A stretch of DNA of 64,000 nucleotides from Salinisphaera hydrothermalis C41B8. GTDB taxonomy: Bacteria; Pseudomonadota; Gammaproteobacteria; Nevskiales; Salinisphaeraceae. Position 1 is the first letter of the stretch, and each line of letters opens with the position of its first letter. A program made the position numbers and the translations under genes. The stretch lies in the NCBI RefSeq assembly GCF_000732535.1, contig NZ_APNK01000001.1:186001-250000 (forward strand), read 5' to 3'. The notes under the pieces are model-generated. The model had not been told where the DNA came from, made no database searches, and saw only the letters and a list, made by a program, of their open reading frames with translations. Positions 16,155-24,129 of the stretch are shown one piece after another.

Positions 16155-16874
16155 TCATTCGGGGCACGGCGACTCTCCGGTGCGGGAGCGGGCGGCCACG
16201 TAATCGCTCGACACATGGGCAACCGACAGAACGTGCTGGCGCACCGCCTGCGCGGCGCGCTCGGCGTCGCCCGCCGAGATCGCCGCGACGATCTCGCTGT
16301 GCTCGGCAAAGGAGTGCTCCGGCCGGCGCGCCACCCGGAACTGGGTATGACGAAAAGGCGCCAGCCGGGCGCGGGTCGATAGCGTCAACTCGATCAGATA
16401 ATCGCTTTTCGAGCCCTGATAGATGAGCGAGTGAAAGGCATCGTTGAAGACGGCGTATTCGCTCGATCGGGTCGAAGCCCGCAGATCGCGCGAGCCTTCA
16501 TGCATGGCACTCAGCTGATGCCGTTCGGCGAGCGTCATGCGCTGGGCGCTCAGCCGCGCGCAGGCGGCTTCCAGTTCCGCCATCGCCTCGAACATGGCGA
16601 GCAGATCGGCCTGCGACACCTGCGCGGTAATCACGCCGCGATGCGGCCGGCTTTCGGCCAGACCCATGGCACAGAGCTGACTCAACGCTTCCCGAACCGG
16701 GGTTCGCGACACGGAAAACCGCTGCGCAATTTGCTGCGCTGGCAATCGACTGCCCGGCGGCCATTGCCCGGATACGATCTCCTCGGACAATACCGCCACC
16801 ATATGCTCGACGGCCTGCCCGGTTCGCAGGGACCGAGTCGGCAACGGATCTTCTTCCGAATGCGATGACGACAT
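16155..16874 (-). CDS. GntR-family transcriptional regulator, FCD subfamily
   Basis: The 239-residue regulator has an N-terminal winged helix (about 18-85; GQWPPGSRLPAQQIAQRFSVSRTPVREALSQL is the recognition region). A C-terminal FCD domain with the conserved acidic and histidine positions (FNDAFHSLI, EHSEIVAAISAGDAERA) probably binds a small carboxylate or metal. I prefer the ATG at 16874; a TTG seven codons upstream is possible. It is the promoter-proximal gene of the transporter-deiminase unit and probably controls it and itself. Two copies of ATTGCATGCAC upstream are candidate operators. The effector is unknown. Confidence 0.9.
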   Translation of the reverse strand: MSSSHSEEDPLPTRSLRTGQAVEHMVAVLSEEIVSGQWPPGSRLPAQQIAQRFSVSRTPVREALSQLCAMGLAESRPHRGVITAQVSQADLLAMFEAMAELEAACARLSAQRMTLAERHQLSAMHEGSRDLRASTRSSEYAVFNDAFHSLIYQGSKSDYLIELTLSTRARLAPFRHTQFRVARRPEHSFAEHSEIVAAISAGDAERAAQAVRQHVLSVAHVSSDYVAARSRTGESPCPE

Positions 16875-16904
16875 GAGCAAGCAGCGCAAATTCAATCGTG
16901 CTGG

Positions 16905-17012
16905 ATTGCATGCACATCGCGTGCCACACGCCGGATGGCCGTGATGACGCCTTAAAAACCGCGAATAATGCGCATCTCGCGCCGAATTGGGGCGCCGTTA
17001 AATTGCATGCAC
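16905..17012. promoter_or_regulatory. Repeated ATTGCATGCAC, candidate GntR operators
   Basis: The 11-mer ATTGCATGCAC occurs at 16905-16915 and again at 17002-17012. Each contains the palindrome TGCATGCA. They lie 31 and 128 bp upstream of the regulator start, one at a distance suited to cover the promoter. FCD-type GntR proteins bind short palindromes, so autoregulation is plausible. No binding evidence exists beyond the repetition. Confidence 0.4.
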
Positions 17013-17108
17013 TTTTGCGAAGCACGGGGAGCCCGCATGCGGATCCCGTATGAAAGAGCCGGCGCAGCCGGCTTGCACGAGGTCAAAGCCCAGCACCTTG
17101 GAATCGAC

Positions 17109-17377
17109 TTAGAGCCTATTCCAATAGGACGGCGTAGGCTGCGGCGCCCGCTCGGGCCGCAGGGGGAGGAAGGGGCGACGCGGTGTGGTGGCGCTACACA
17201 AGGAGTCCCTGACACCGCCCTGGGGCCCGAGCGGGCGCCCCGAAGGGATGGGCTGAGCGCGCACCCGGCGGTGTTGCGGCCTCCTGACGTGGCATGACCA
17301 CGCGGCGTCGGCCGCGCCTAGCCGGGCACACTCTCAGACCAGCGCAGACCCCGCTGTCCTATTGGGATAGGCTCTTA
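17109..17377. mobile_element. MITE-like element with AGAGCCTATT terminal inverted repeats
   Basis: The 20-bp end AGAGCCTATTCCAATAGGAC (17111-17130) is repeated in inverted orientation at 17356-17375 with one mismatch. A possible 3-bp target duplication TTA overlaps the ends (17109-17111 and 17375-17377). Inside, a perfect 16-bp inverted repeat GGCGCCCGCTCGGGCC pairs 17143-17158 with 17224-17239. No credible coding frame is present, so the element would need a transposase in trans. Related ends occur at 50860, 60608 and 60732. Confidence 0.65.
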
Positions 17378-17662
17378 GCACCGTACTCAGAGCACCGCGC
17401 CCGAACACAGAAACGGCAAAGCGCCTGCGTGTGGTCGATTCGAACGATCGATCAGCGTGTATCGGATCGGCCCATCCGGCTGAAATGACTCAGCATCGCG
17501 GCAATCTCAGGCCGGGCAGGCGGCCAACATCGGGCGCGCCCGGAGGCCGTCACCATGGCAAGCGGGATAGCAGCGCCCAGCCGGCGGCCCATACGCTCAG
17601 CGTGACTCGGCGTCACCTGGGCGAGGCGACGTTGGATCTCGTTCCGGGCCGGTCTCAGGCGA
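17378..17662. other. Non-coding stretch after the MITE
   Basis: No convincing gene, promoter or RNA was found here. Open frames in this stretch have compositions unlike the neighbouring genes. It separates the divergently placed regulator region from the 3' end of the putative nucleotidyltransferase gene. Confidence 0.5.
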
Positions 17663-18346
17663 TCAGAGACTGGCCAGCCGATCCTCGAACTCGGCCTGCT
17701 CGATCAACTCGACCACGCGATTGAGATTGGCTCGTTCCATGGGCGCACCGTCGACCAGGCTACGCGGGGCCTCGCGGATTTCGGTATCGGAAAACAGTGT
17801 CGCCTCGAAGCGATGTTCGCCGGCCACGAATCGAAAAGCCGGATAGAAGCGATAGCCGGTGGGAAATCGATAGCGTCGTTCGACGATCTCGAACGGGATG
17901 CCGCGTCCTTCCAGGAACAGATCGAAGCTCTCCGATTGTTCTGCGAACACATGCAGCTGAATATCGGAATGCGCGTTGGCCAGACCGGACAACACATCGC
18001 CCACCAGACGTGGCTTGAAATCGGCGAGCAGGCGCATGGCCGACAGCGCGGCTTGGCGCATATCGGCCAGTTCGGCCGGCTGATCCTCGGCCGAGAACAG
18101 GCGTTGGTGCTCGGCCAGCGCGGCCTCGATCTCGCTGTTCTTCGGCAGAATCGACTGGCGCACATCGATACCCATCTGATGCGCCGCCTTTTGCTTGGCT
18201 ACCCGAAAATCCCGGATGCCCTGCTCGGCCATCAGGCGTGCAGCGACCTGTGCCAGTTGCTGACGCTGTGCGACTTGCTTGCGGGCGCTGGCCATGATCG
18301 GCTCCGATTGGCTTGCGAGCGGCAACATAACGCTGCCGCCCTTCAT
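17663..18346 (-). CDS. Conserved protein, putative nucleotidyltransferase-like
   Basis: The 227-residue soluble protein has an N-terminal helical part (RQQLAQVAARLMAEQGIRDFRVAKQKAAHQMG) that superficially resembles a small helix-turn-helix. The later region (KPRLVGDVLSGLANAHSDIQLHVFAEQSESFDLFLEGRGIPFEIVERRYRF) reads like proteins annotated as nucleotidyltransferase-like in other Gammaproteobacteria and Betaproteobacteria. A DxD-type catalytic pair is not obvious, so activity is uncertain. The first ATG overlaps the PBP1A stop (TGATG), suggesting translational coupling; an internal ATG at 18295 (MASARKQ) is an alternative start closer to where homology seems to begin. Its function is unknown. 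Confidence 0.75.
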   Translation of the reverse strand: MKGGSVMLPLASQSEPIMASARKQVAQRQQLAQVAARLMAEQGIRDFRVAKQKAAHQMGIDVRQSILPKNSEIEAALAEHQRLFSAEDQPAELADMRQAALSAMRLLADFKPRLVGDVLSGLANAHSDIQLHVFAEQSESFDLFLEGRGIPFEIVERRYRFPTGYRFYPAFRFVAGEHRFEATLFSDTEIREAPRSLVDGAPMERANLNRVVELIEQAEFEDRLASL

Positions 18347-20733
18347 CAGAACAACTGCTGAACTTCGTTGCTCGAGTCGTGTTTACCCGAATGGCGGGCT
18401 TGCTCCACGGTCGGCGCGTGACCTTTGCGGAAGATCTCGGGGATGCCGCCACCATTGAGGGCGCGCTGACCGGTCTGGGGATTGATCTGCACCGTCTCGA
18501 TATCATCGGGCTTGGGCGGAATCGCTTCCGGCTGGCCAGACAACGCCGCGCCCATGAAGTCGGTCCACATCGGCAACGCGGCATGCGCGCCGGTCTCGGC
18601 GTGGCCCATCGGCTTGAGCTTGTCGAAGCCGACCCAGGTCACGGTCACCAGATTGGCGTTGAAGCCCGAGAACCAGGCATCGATCTGATGATTGGTGGTC
18701 CCGGTCTTGCCGGACAGATCGTTGCGGCCGAGCTTGAGCGCGCCGCGGCCGGTGCCGTGCTTGATCACGTCCCGCATCATGTCACCCACGATATACGCGT
18801 TGTCCGACTTGATCACGTGCGGCGCCAGCCGAGAGGTATCGTCGGCGCCGGACGTATCGGTGAGCGCAGGACAGTTGCTGACCTCATCACAGGCCACTTT
18901 GGGCTTGGCCTGGAACACGACCTTCCCGCGCCCGTTCGTGATCTTGCTGATGTAATACGGCTTGACCTGGTAGCCCTCATTGGCCAACACGGAATAGGCC
19001 GTGGCCATCTGCAACGGCGAGAAGGTCGCACTACCCAGGGCCAGCGACAGGTTGTGCGGCATCTGGTTGGCCGGCAGGCCGAACTTGCTGATGTAATCGA
19101 TCGCCGTTCCGATCCCCACGCGGCGCAGTACGCGAATCGACACGAGGTTGAGGGAATGCACCAGCCCCTCGCGCAGCCGCGTCGGACCGTGAATCGTCCC
19201 CGAATAATTCTGGGGGCGCCATGAATCATCCAGGCCCGAGCCCTGATACACGACCGGCGCGTCGTTGACGATCGTCGCCGCGGTAAACCCGTTGGCCAGC
19301 GCCGCGGAATAGAGAAACGGTTTGAACGACGAGCCGGGCTGACGGCGGGCCTGTACCGCGCGATTGAACTTCGACAAGCCGAAATCGAAACCACCCACCA
19401 GCGCCTCGATGCCGCCGGTATGCGGGTCCATCGCCACCAGCGCCCCCTGAACCTTCGGGATCTCGGCCAGCGTCCACTGCTTGTCCTTATCCTTGGCGCC
19501 GGTATAGGCCAGACGCACGACGTCGCCCCTGCTCACCAATGAGCTGGCGGCCTTGTTGCCATGCAGCCAAGGGATCTGACTGGCGCCAATCGAAACCTTG
19601 CCGTACTGGCCGGTCTGCAAATGAACCGTCTGGCCGTCGGTCGACAACACCACGGCCGGCACCAGCCCGCCGCGGGTGGTCATATCGTCCAGCGCGTCCT
19701 GCACCGCCTTCGAATCTTTCATGGTCGACGAATCGAGCGTCTTCTCCGGGCCGTGCCAGCCATGACGTGCGTCGTAGGCCAGCAGATCCTTGCGCAAGGC
19801 GTGATCCGCTTCGCGCTGGCGCTTGCTGCGGATCGTAGTGACCACGCTGTAGCCGCCGGTATAGGCCTTGTCGCCATAGCGCGCGACCATGTCCTGACGC
19901 ACCATCTCGGCGATATAGCGCGCCTCGTAGCGCGCCGGATTTTTCTGGTCGCTGCCTTCGCCCGCGGTAATGGGCGCGTTTCGAGCCTGCTTCCAGGCGG
20001 CGTCATCAATGAAGCCCAGCGCATGCATGCGGCGCAGGACATAATCGCGACGCTGCTTGGCGCGCGTCGGGTTGACAATCGGATTGAAAGCCGACGGCGC
20101 CTTCGGCAGCCCGGCCAGCATCGCCCGTTGCGCGAGATCGAGCTTGTCGAGCGGCTTGTTGTAATACACTTGCGCCGCCGCGCCGATGCCGTAGGCCCGC
20201 TCACCGAGATAGATCTTGTTGAGATACAGCTCCATGATCTGTTTCTTGGTCAGCTTCGACTCCAGCCGCAAGGCAAGGATCATCTCCTTGATCTTGCGGG
20301 TATACGTCTTGGCATCGGACAGATACAGATTACGCGCGAGCTGCATGGTGATGGTGGACCCGCCCTGGGTCTTGCGCCCGGTGGTCACCAGATGAATCAC
20401 CGCACGCATCAGGCCTTGATAATCCACCCCCGGATGTTCCCAGAACCGATCGTCTTCTGCCGCCACGAAGGCATCGACCTGCTGCTTCGGGATTTCGTCG
20501 TAGGTCACCGGCTTGCGACGCTCGGTGCCATACTCGCCGATCAACTTGTGATCGGCGGTATAGACCCGTAGCGGCTCGTTGAACTGGGTCTGACCGATAT
20601 CGCCGGCATCGGGCAACTGCGGCCCAAAATACAGATAGACCCCGGCGACCACGCACACCGCCAACGTAATGGCCGACAACAACCCGGCCAGCAGAACTAT
20701 GACGACGCGGACGCCGCGTGATCTTTTCTTCAT
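18346..20733 (-). CDS. mrcA: Penicillin-binding protein 1A, bifunctional
   Basis: The 795-residue class A PBP polymerises glycan strands and cross-links peptides on the periplasmic side of the inner membrane. A signal anchor spans residues 9-34. The GT51 transglycosylase domain shows E93DDRFWEHPG and GGSTITMQLARNLYL. The transpeptidase domain has the acylating serine in GSSFKP (about 468), an SLN motif in HSLNLVS and SGKTGTTN (about 675). Family length is normal. It is divergent from pilM, as in Pseudomonas where ponA faces the pilMNOPQ operon, and is coupled to the small downstream gene. The end GKHDSSNEVQQLF is hydrophilic. Confidence 0.96.
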   Translation of the reverse strand: MKKRSRGVRVVIVLLAGLLSAITLAVCVVAGVYLYFGPQLPDAGDIGQTQFNEPLRVYTADHKLIGEYGTERRKPVTYDEIPKQQVDAFVAAEDDRFWEHPGVDYQGLMRAVIHLVTTGRKTQGGSTITMQLARNLYLSDAKTYTRKIKEMILALRLESKLTKKQIMELYLNKIYLGERAYGIGAAAQVYYNKPLDKLDLAQRAMLAGLPKAPSAFNPIVNPTRAKQRRDYVLRRMHALGFIDDAAWKQARNAPITAGEGSDQKNPARYEARYIAEMVRQDMVARYGDKAYTGGYSVVTTIRSKRQREADHALRKDLLAYDARHGWHGPEKTLDSSTMKDSKAVQDALDDMTTRGGLVPAVVLSTDGQTVHLQTGQYGKVSIGASQIPWLHGNKAASSLVSRGDVVRLAYTGAKDKDKQWTLAEIPKVQGALVAMDPHTGGIEALVGGFDFGLSKFNRAVQARRQPGSSFKPFLYSAALANGFTAATIVNDAPVVYQGSGLDDSWRPQNYSGTIHGPTRLREGLVHSLNLVSIRVLRRVGIGTAIDYISKFGLPANQMPHNLSLALGSATFSPLQMATAYSVLANEGYQVKPYYISKITNGRGKVVFQAKPKVACDEVSNCPALTDTSGADDTSRLAPHVIKSDNAYIVGDMMRDVIKHGTGRGALKLGRNDLSGKTGTTNHQIDAWFSGFNANLVTVTWVGFDKLKPMGHAETGAHAALPMWTDFMGAALSGQPEAIPPKPDDIETVQINPQTGQRALNGGGIPEIFRKGHAPTVEQARHSGKHDSSNEVQQLF

Positions 20734-21215
20734 CGAGTCGCCAACCCAAGAGGGTCGTTCATCAAAACGGATTGCGCATCATACCGGCCGGGGCCGGCGG
20801 CTGTCGCACCCCGGCGCCAATGGGGCAGATGACGGCGGACTGCCCGCACACCACCGAGGCCGGAATCTAGGCCAAACCGTGCGCGGCGATCCACACGAAC
20901 GGACACGACGTGACCCGCACCTGCGTGCATCCAGTGCGAGCACGGACATCGCCTGACGTCCCGCCCGTCGTTCGCACTCCCGGCGAGAATCCGCCCCGGA
21001 CCTATCGAAGCCGCGAGCCGAAGCGGCCCGTCGTTACGCCAAATCCGTAAAATAATCCGACACCTCAATATACGCCATTCGTCGGTATTTTTCGCCGATT
21101 CAAGACTTTATCGTGTTTATGGCGTTGCCAGGCGAGACGGCTCGGGTATAGTGGCCGCGGGGGTATTCCTGGTTCGCACGCCACGGCAGCGCGGCCGACA
21201 AAATTAAAGCGGCAC
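20734..21215. other. Divergent intergenic region between mrcA and pilM
   Basis: A 482-bp gene-free spacer that must hold the mrcA and pil operon promoters. The half near mrcA is GC-rich. The half near pilM (about 21040-21125) is AT-rich and leads into the promoter at 21125-21152. No repeat or RNA motif was recognised. Confidence 0.6.
21125..21152 (+). promoter_or_regulatory. Sigma-70-type promoter for pilMNOPQ
   Basis: TTGCCA (21125-21130), a 16-bp spacer and TATAGT (21147-21152) lie 64 bp upstream of the pilM ATG. Five of six -10 bases match the consensus. It is the best promoter-like pair in the divergent spacer. Confidence 0.55.
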
Positions 21216-22295
21216 ATGGGGAGATTGACGAATCCAATGCGGCGCCGTCGCGGACTGATAGGGGTAGATATCAGCGCCACGCGGGTCAAGCTGCTCGAGC
21301 TCGATCGCACTGGCGACGAGCTGCGCGTGCTGGCCTATGCCAGCGAGGCGATGCCCGAAGGCGCCATCCGAAATTTCCAGATTCTGGATGCCGAGGCGGT
21401 GGCCCGCGCCATTCTGCGCGCGCTGGAGCGCAGCGGTAGCCGCACCCGGGATGCCGCGATCGCGGTTTCGGGACCGTCGGTGATCAGCAAGACCATTCTT
21501 ATGCCGGCAAGCCTCGACGATGCCGAGATGGAGCAACAGATCCATTTCGATGCCGAGCACCACATTCCGCATCCGATCGAGGAAGTGAATCTAGACTTCC
21601 AGGTGCTCGAACCGGATCCGGACAATGACCAGTTCAATCGTGTGCTGCTGGTCGCCTGTCGACGCGACAACATCGAGATGCGTACGGCCGCGCTCGAAAT
21701 GGCTCACATGCGCGTCCAACTCGTCGACGTCGAGGAATATGCGCTACAAAACGCCTGCGCACTGCTATCGGACCAGGTCGAAGGCATGTCGCAACGCCAC
21801 AGTATCGCTGTCTTCGATATCGGCGCCGACAACACGCGCCTGACCATTCAGCGCGACGGCCGCAGCCTGTACACCCGCGAAATCCGGTTCGGTGGCGCGA
21901 CGCTCGATGCCGCTCTGCTGGAGCGTTACGACATACAGGACTTCGATACCCTGCGCGCGCGCTTGCGTGCCGGCGAAATCGCCGCCCCGGAGACTGCGAA
22001 CGACGTCCGGGAGTTCGCCGATCGCCTGGCGGTCCATATCGATCGCGCGTTGACGTTCTATCAATCGGCTTCGGCCGGCGGCGACGAGCCGATCGACCAC
22101 GTCGTACTGGTGGGCGGCCCGACCCTGTATCCCGGTCTCGGCGAAGCGTTGCGCCAGCTTCTGCCCTGGCCGGTGAGCCTCGGTAATCCGCTGGACGGCA
22201 TGCTCGCGAGCGCGGCCGCCCGCCGCAATCATGTGGATACCGATGCCCCCAGTCTGATGGTGGCGGCCGGTCTGGCCCTGCGGGGCGTGGTATGA
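21216..22295 (+). CDS. pilM: Type IV pilus assembly protein PilM
   Basis: PilM is an actin/FtsA-like cytoplasmic ATP-binding protein that docks to the N-terminus of PilN and links the alignment complex to the pilus motor. The 359-residue sequence has phosphate-binding motifs GVDISATRVKLLEL near the N-terminus, IAVFDIGADNTRL in the middle and VVLVGGPTLYPGL near the C-terminus, the usual actin-fold set. The first ATG (21216) has a weak ribosome site; an ATG at 21237 follows GGGGA and is a good alternative. Its stop overlaps pilN (ATGA), beginning a tightly coupled five-gene operon. Confidence 0.94.
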   Translation: MGRLTNPMRRRRGLIGVDISATRVKLLELDRTGDELRVLAYASEAMPEGAIRNFQILDAEAVARAILRALERSGSRTRDAAIAVSGPSVISKTILMPASLDDAEMEQQIHFDAEHHIPHPIEEVNLDFQVLEPDPDNDQFNRVLLVACRRDNIEMRTAALEMAHMRVQLVDVEEYALQNACALLSDQVEGMSQRHSIAVFDIGADNTRLTIQRDGRSLYTREIRFGGATLDAALLERYDIQDFDTLRARLRAGEIAAPETANDVREFADRLAVHIDRALTFYQSASAGGDEPIDHVVLVGGPTLYPGLGEALRQLLPWPVSLGNPLDGMLASAAARRNHVDTDAPSLMVAAGLALRGVV

Positions 22296-22912
22296 GCGCG
22301 CCGCAAAGCCTGGCCGTACGCATCAATCTGCTCGACTGGCGAGCCGAGCAACGCGAGTACAAGCGCAAACGGTTCATCGGCCAACTGGTCGGCGCTGCGG
22401 TCGCCACCGTCGTCGTAGTCGGCGTACTGCCAGTGATCTACTACGATCACCTGATCAGCGCACAGCAAGCACGCAATAACTATCTGCAGCAACAGATCGC
22501 CACGGCCGACAAGCAGCTTGGCGAAATCCGCGAACTGAAAAAGACTCGCGAAAACCTGGTCAATCGCATGCAGGTCATCGGGGCCCTGCAAAAGTCGCGC
22601 TCGGCCATCGTGCATTACTTCGACCAGCTCACCGCCACCATCCCCGACGGGGTCTATCTCACCGCGCTGGACGAAAGCGGCGATACGACCACGCTCAACG
22701 GCGTGGCCGAATCCAACGCGCGCGTATCGCAGTACATGACCAATCTGGACAACTCGGCCTGGTTCACCAACCCGCGCCTGATCGTGATCAAGCGCGACGA
22801 CAGCAACGGCCAGCGCCGGGCGGATTTCACGCTCAAGGTGGATAGCACCTCGCCCGAACAGACAAAGCGCGCCGCGCCCGGTGACGCCGCCGACAAAGGA
22901 CAAGCGTCGTGA
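22292..22912 (+). CDS. pilN: Type IV pilus assembly protein PilN
   Basis: The 206-residue inner-membrane protein has a short cytoplasmic N-terminus carrying the PilM-binding motif INLLDWRAEQRE (about 11-22). One transmembrane helix follows (about 33-51), then a periplasmic coiled coil and a ferredoxin-like fold. It heterodimerises with PilO in the alignment complex that joins the inner-membrane motor to the PilQ secretin. It overlaps pilM and pilO by 4 bp each, so synthesis is coupled. The length and order match the family. Confidence 0.94.
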   Translation: MSAPQSLAVRINLLDWRAEQREYKRKRFIGQLVGAAVATVVVVGVLPVIYYDHLISAQQARNNYLQQQIATADKQLGEIRELKKTRENLVNRMQVIGALQKSRSAIVHYFDQLTATIPDGVYLTALDESGDTTTLNGVAESNARVSQYMTNLDNSAWFTNPRLIVIKRDDSNGQRRADFTLKVDSTSPEQTKRAAPGDAADKGQAS

Positions 22913-23583
22913 GGCCGCTTCGCGAATACATCGACGAACTGCGCAGCCTCGACCAGAACAATATCGGCAGCTGGCCGACCTGGGCGTACGGGCTCGCCAT
23001 TTCAGTGGTCTCCCTCGTGATCATGCTGATCGCCGCCTGGTATTTCGTGCTGCCCAAACGCGAGGCGCTGGCCGACGCCCGGCATCAGGAGCAACAGCTC
23101 AAGGAGTCGTTCCGGATAAAGGAAGCGATGGTCTCCAATCTCGGCGCCTATCGCGACCAGCTGGCCAGCATGCAGGCCGAATTCGGCACTCTGCTGGCGC
23201 AGCTGCCCAGTAAAACGGAAGTGCCGAGCCTGTTGCGCGACATTTCGCAGACGCGCTCGGCCAACGGGCTCGACGAGGAGCTGTTCAAGCCCGCGCCCGA
23301 ACAGACCAAGGATTTCTATGCGGTACTGCCCAACGATCTGATCGTCACGGGCGACTTTCACCACTTCGCGACGTTTGTATCCGATGTGGCCGCGCTGCCC
23401 CGGATCGTGACCATCAGTAACGTGCATATCGAACCGGTGAACAAGTCACGCGGTAGCGGCTCGTCATCCGGTCAAGCGAAGGGGCCTCTGCGCATGAGTC
23501 TCACGGCGAGCACCTATCGCTATCTCGGCGAGGACAGCGGCAGCGATCACAAAACCTCAAGCAAGGGTAAGGGCAAATCGTGA
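22909..23583 (+). CDS. pilO: Type IV pilus assembly protein PilO
   Basis: The 224-residue protein starts with GTG, overlapping the pilN stop (GTGA). The N-terminal cytoplasmic part is followed by a transmembrane helix (about 25-46: WAYGLAISVVSLVIMLIAAWYFVL), a periplasmic coiled coil and a ferredoxin-like domain. PilO pairs with PilN and contacts the lipoprotein PilP. Compared with common PilO proteins it ends in a Ser/Gly/Lys-rich tail (SGSDHKTSSKGKGKS) of no evident function. It is embedded in the pilM-pilQ operon. Confidence 0.93.
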   Translation: MRPLREYIDELRSLDQNNIGSWPTWAYGLAISVVSLVIMLIAAWYFVLPKREALADARHQEQQLKESFRIKEAMVSNLGAYRDQLASMQAEFGTLLAQLPSKTEVPSLLRDISQTRSANGLDEELFKPAPEQTKDFYAVLPNDLIVTGDFHHFATFVSDVAALPRIVTISNVHIEPVNKSRGSGSSSGQAKGPLRMSLTASTYRYLGEDSGSDHKTSSKGKGKS

Positions 23584-24107
23584 GCGGCCGGCAACGCATA
23601 CGGCGCGGCACCCGATGGGTCCCCCTGATCGGGCTGTGCGCCGTGCTGGCCGCATGCGGCTCGAACACCGACGACCTCCAGGCCTTCGTGGCCCGCACCA
23701 AGGCTCGACCGGCACCGCCGGTCGAGCCCATGCCCAAGATCGCCACGTACGAACCCTATACCTACAAACCCGACGGCCGCCGCTCGCCGTTCGCGGCGCC
23801 GGACAATAGTGGTCCGGCCCATGACAACGGGGTTCGCCCCAATCTCGATCGGCCGCTCGACCCGCTCGAACAATATCCGCTGGACGCCCTGCGGATGGTC
23901 GGCACGATCACCAGCGACGGCGTGACCTACGCCTTGATCGCCGCGCCGGATCAGGTCGTGCACCGCGTCGCACCCGGCGACCACATGGGTCGACATTATG
24001 GCCGTGTCGACACCATCAGCCCGGCCGGCGTCACGCTGACCGAGATCGTGCCAGACGGCAACGGCGGTTACGTCAAGCAAGGCGCCGCTTTGGCGCCGCC
24101 GCAATGA
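23580..24107 (+). CDS. pilP: Type IV pilus assembly lipoprotein PilP
   Basis: A 175-residue inner-membrane lipoprotein with a basic N-terminus, a hydrophobic stretch and the lipobox LAAC, which gives C26 as the lipidated residue. A flexible Pro-rich linker (RPAPPVEPMPKI) leads to the C-terminal beta domain (about 85-170; LRMVGTITSDGVTYALI, VAPGDHMGRHYGRVDTI) that contacts the N0 domain of PilQ. GTG start overlapping pilO by 4 bp. It bridges the PilMNO complex and the outer-membrane secretin. Confidence 0.94.
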   Translation: MSGRQRIRRGTRWVPLIGLCAVLAACGSNTDDLQAFVARTKARPAPPVEPMPKIATYEPYTYKPDGRRSPFAAPDNSGPAHDNGVRPNLDRPLDPLEQYPLDALRMVGTITSDGVTYALIAAPDQVVHRVAPGDHMGRHYGRVDTISPAGVTLTEIVPDGNGGYVKQGAALAPPQ

Positions 24108-24129
24108 ACCCAGGGTATTTCGACCTGCC

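Noticed and set aside
17428-17460. A tRNA T-arm-like stem with an ATTCGAA / TTCGAAT loop
   Set aside because: No acceptor, D or anticodon arms can be built around it on either strand, and the stem has a mismatch in the orientation that would give a T-loop.
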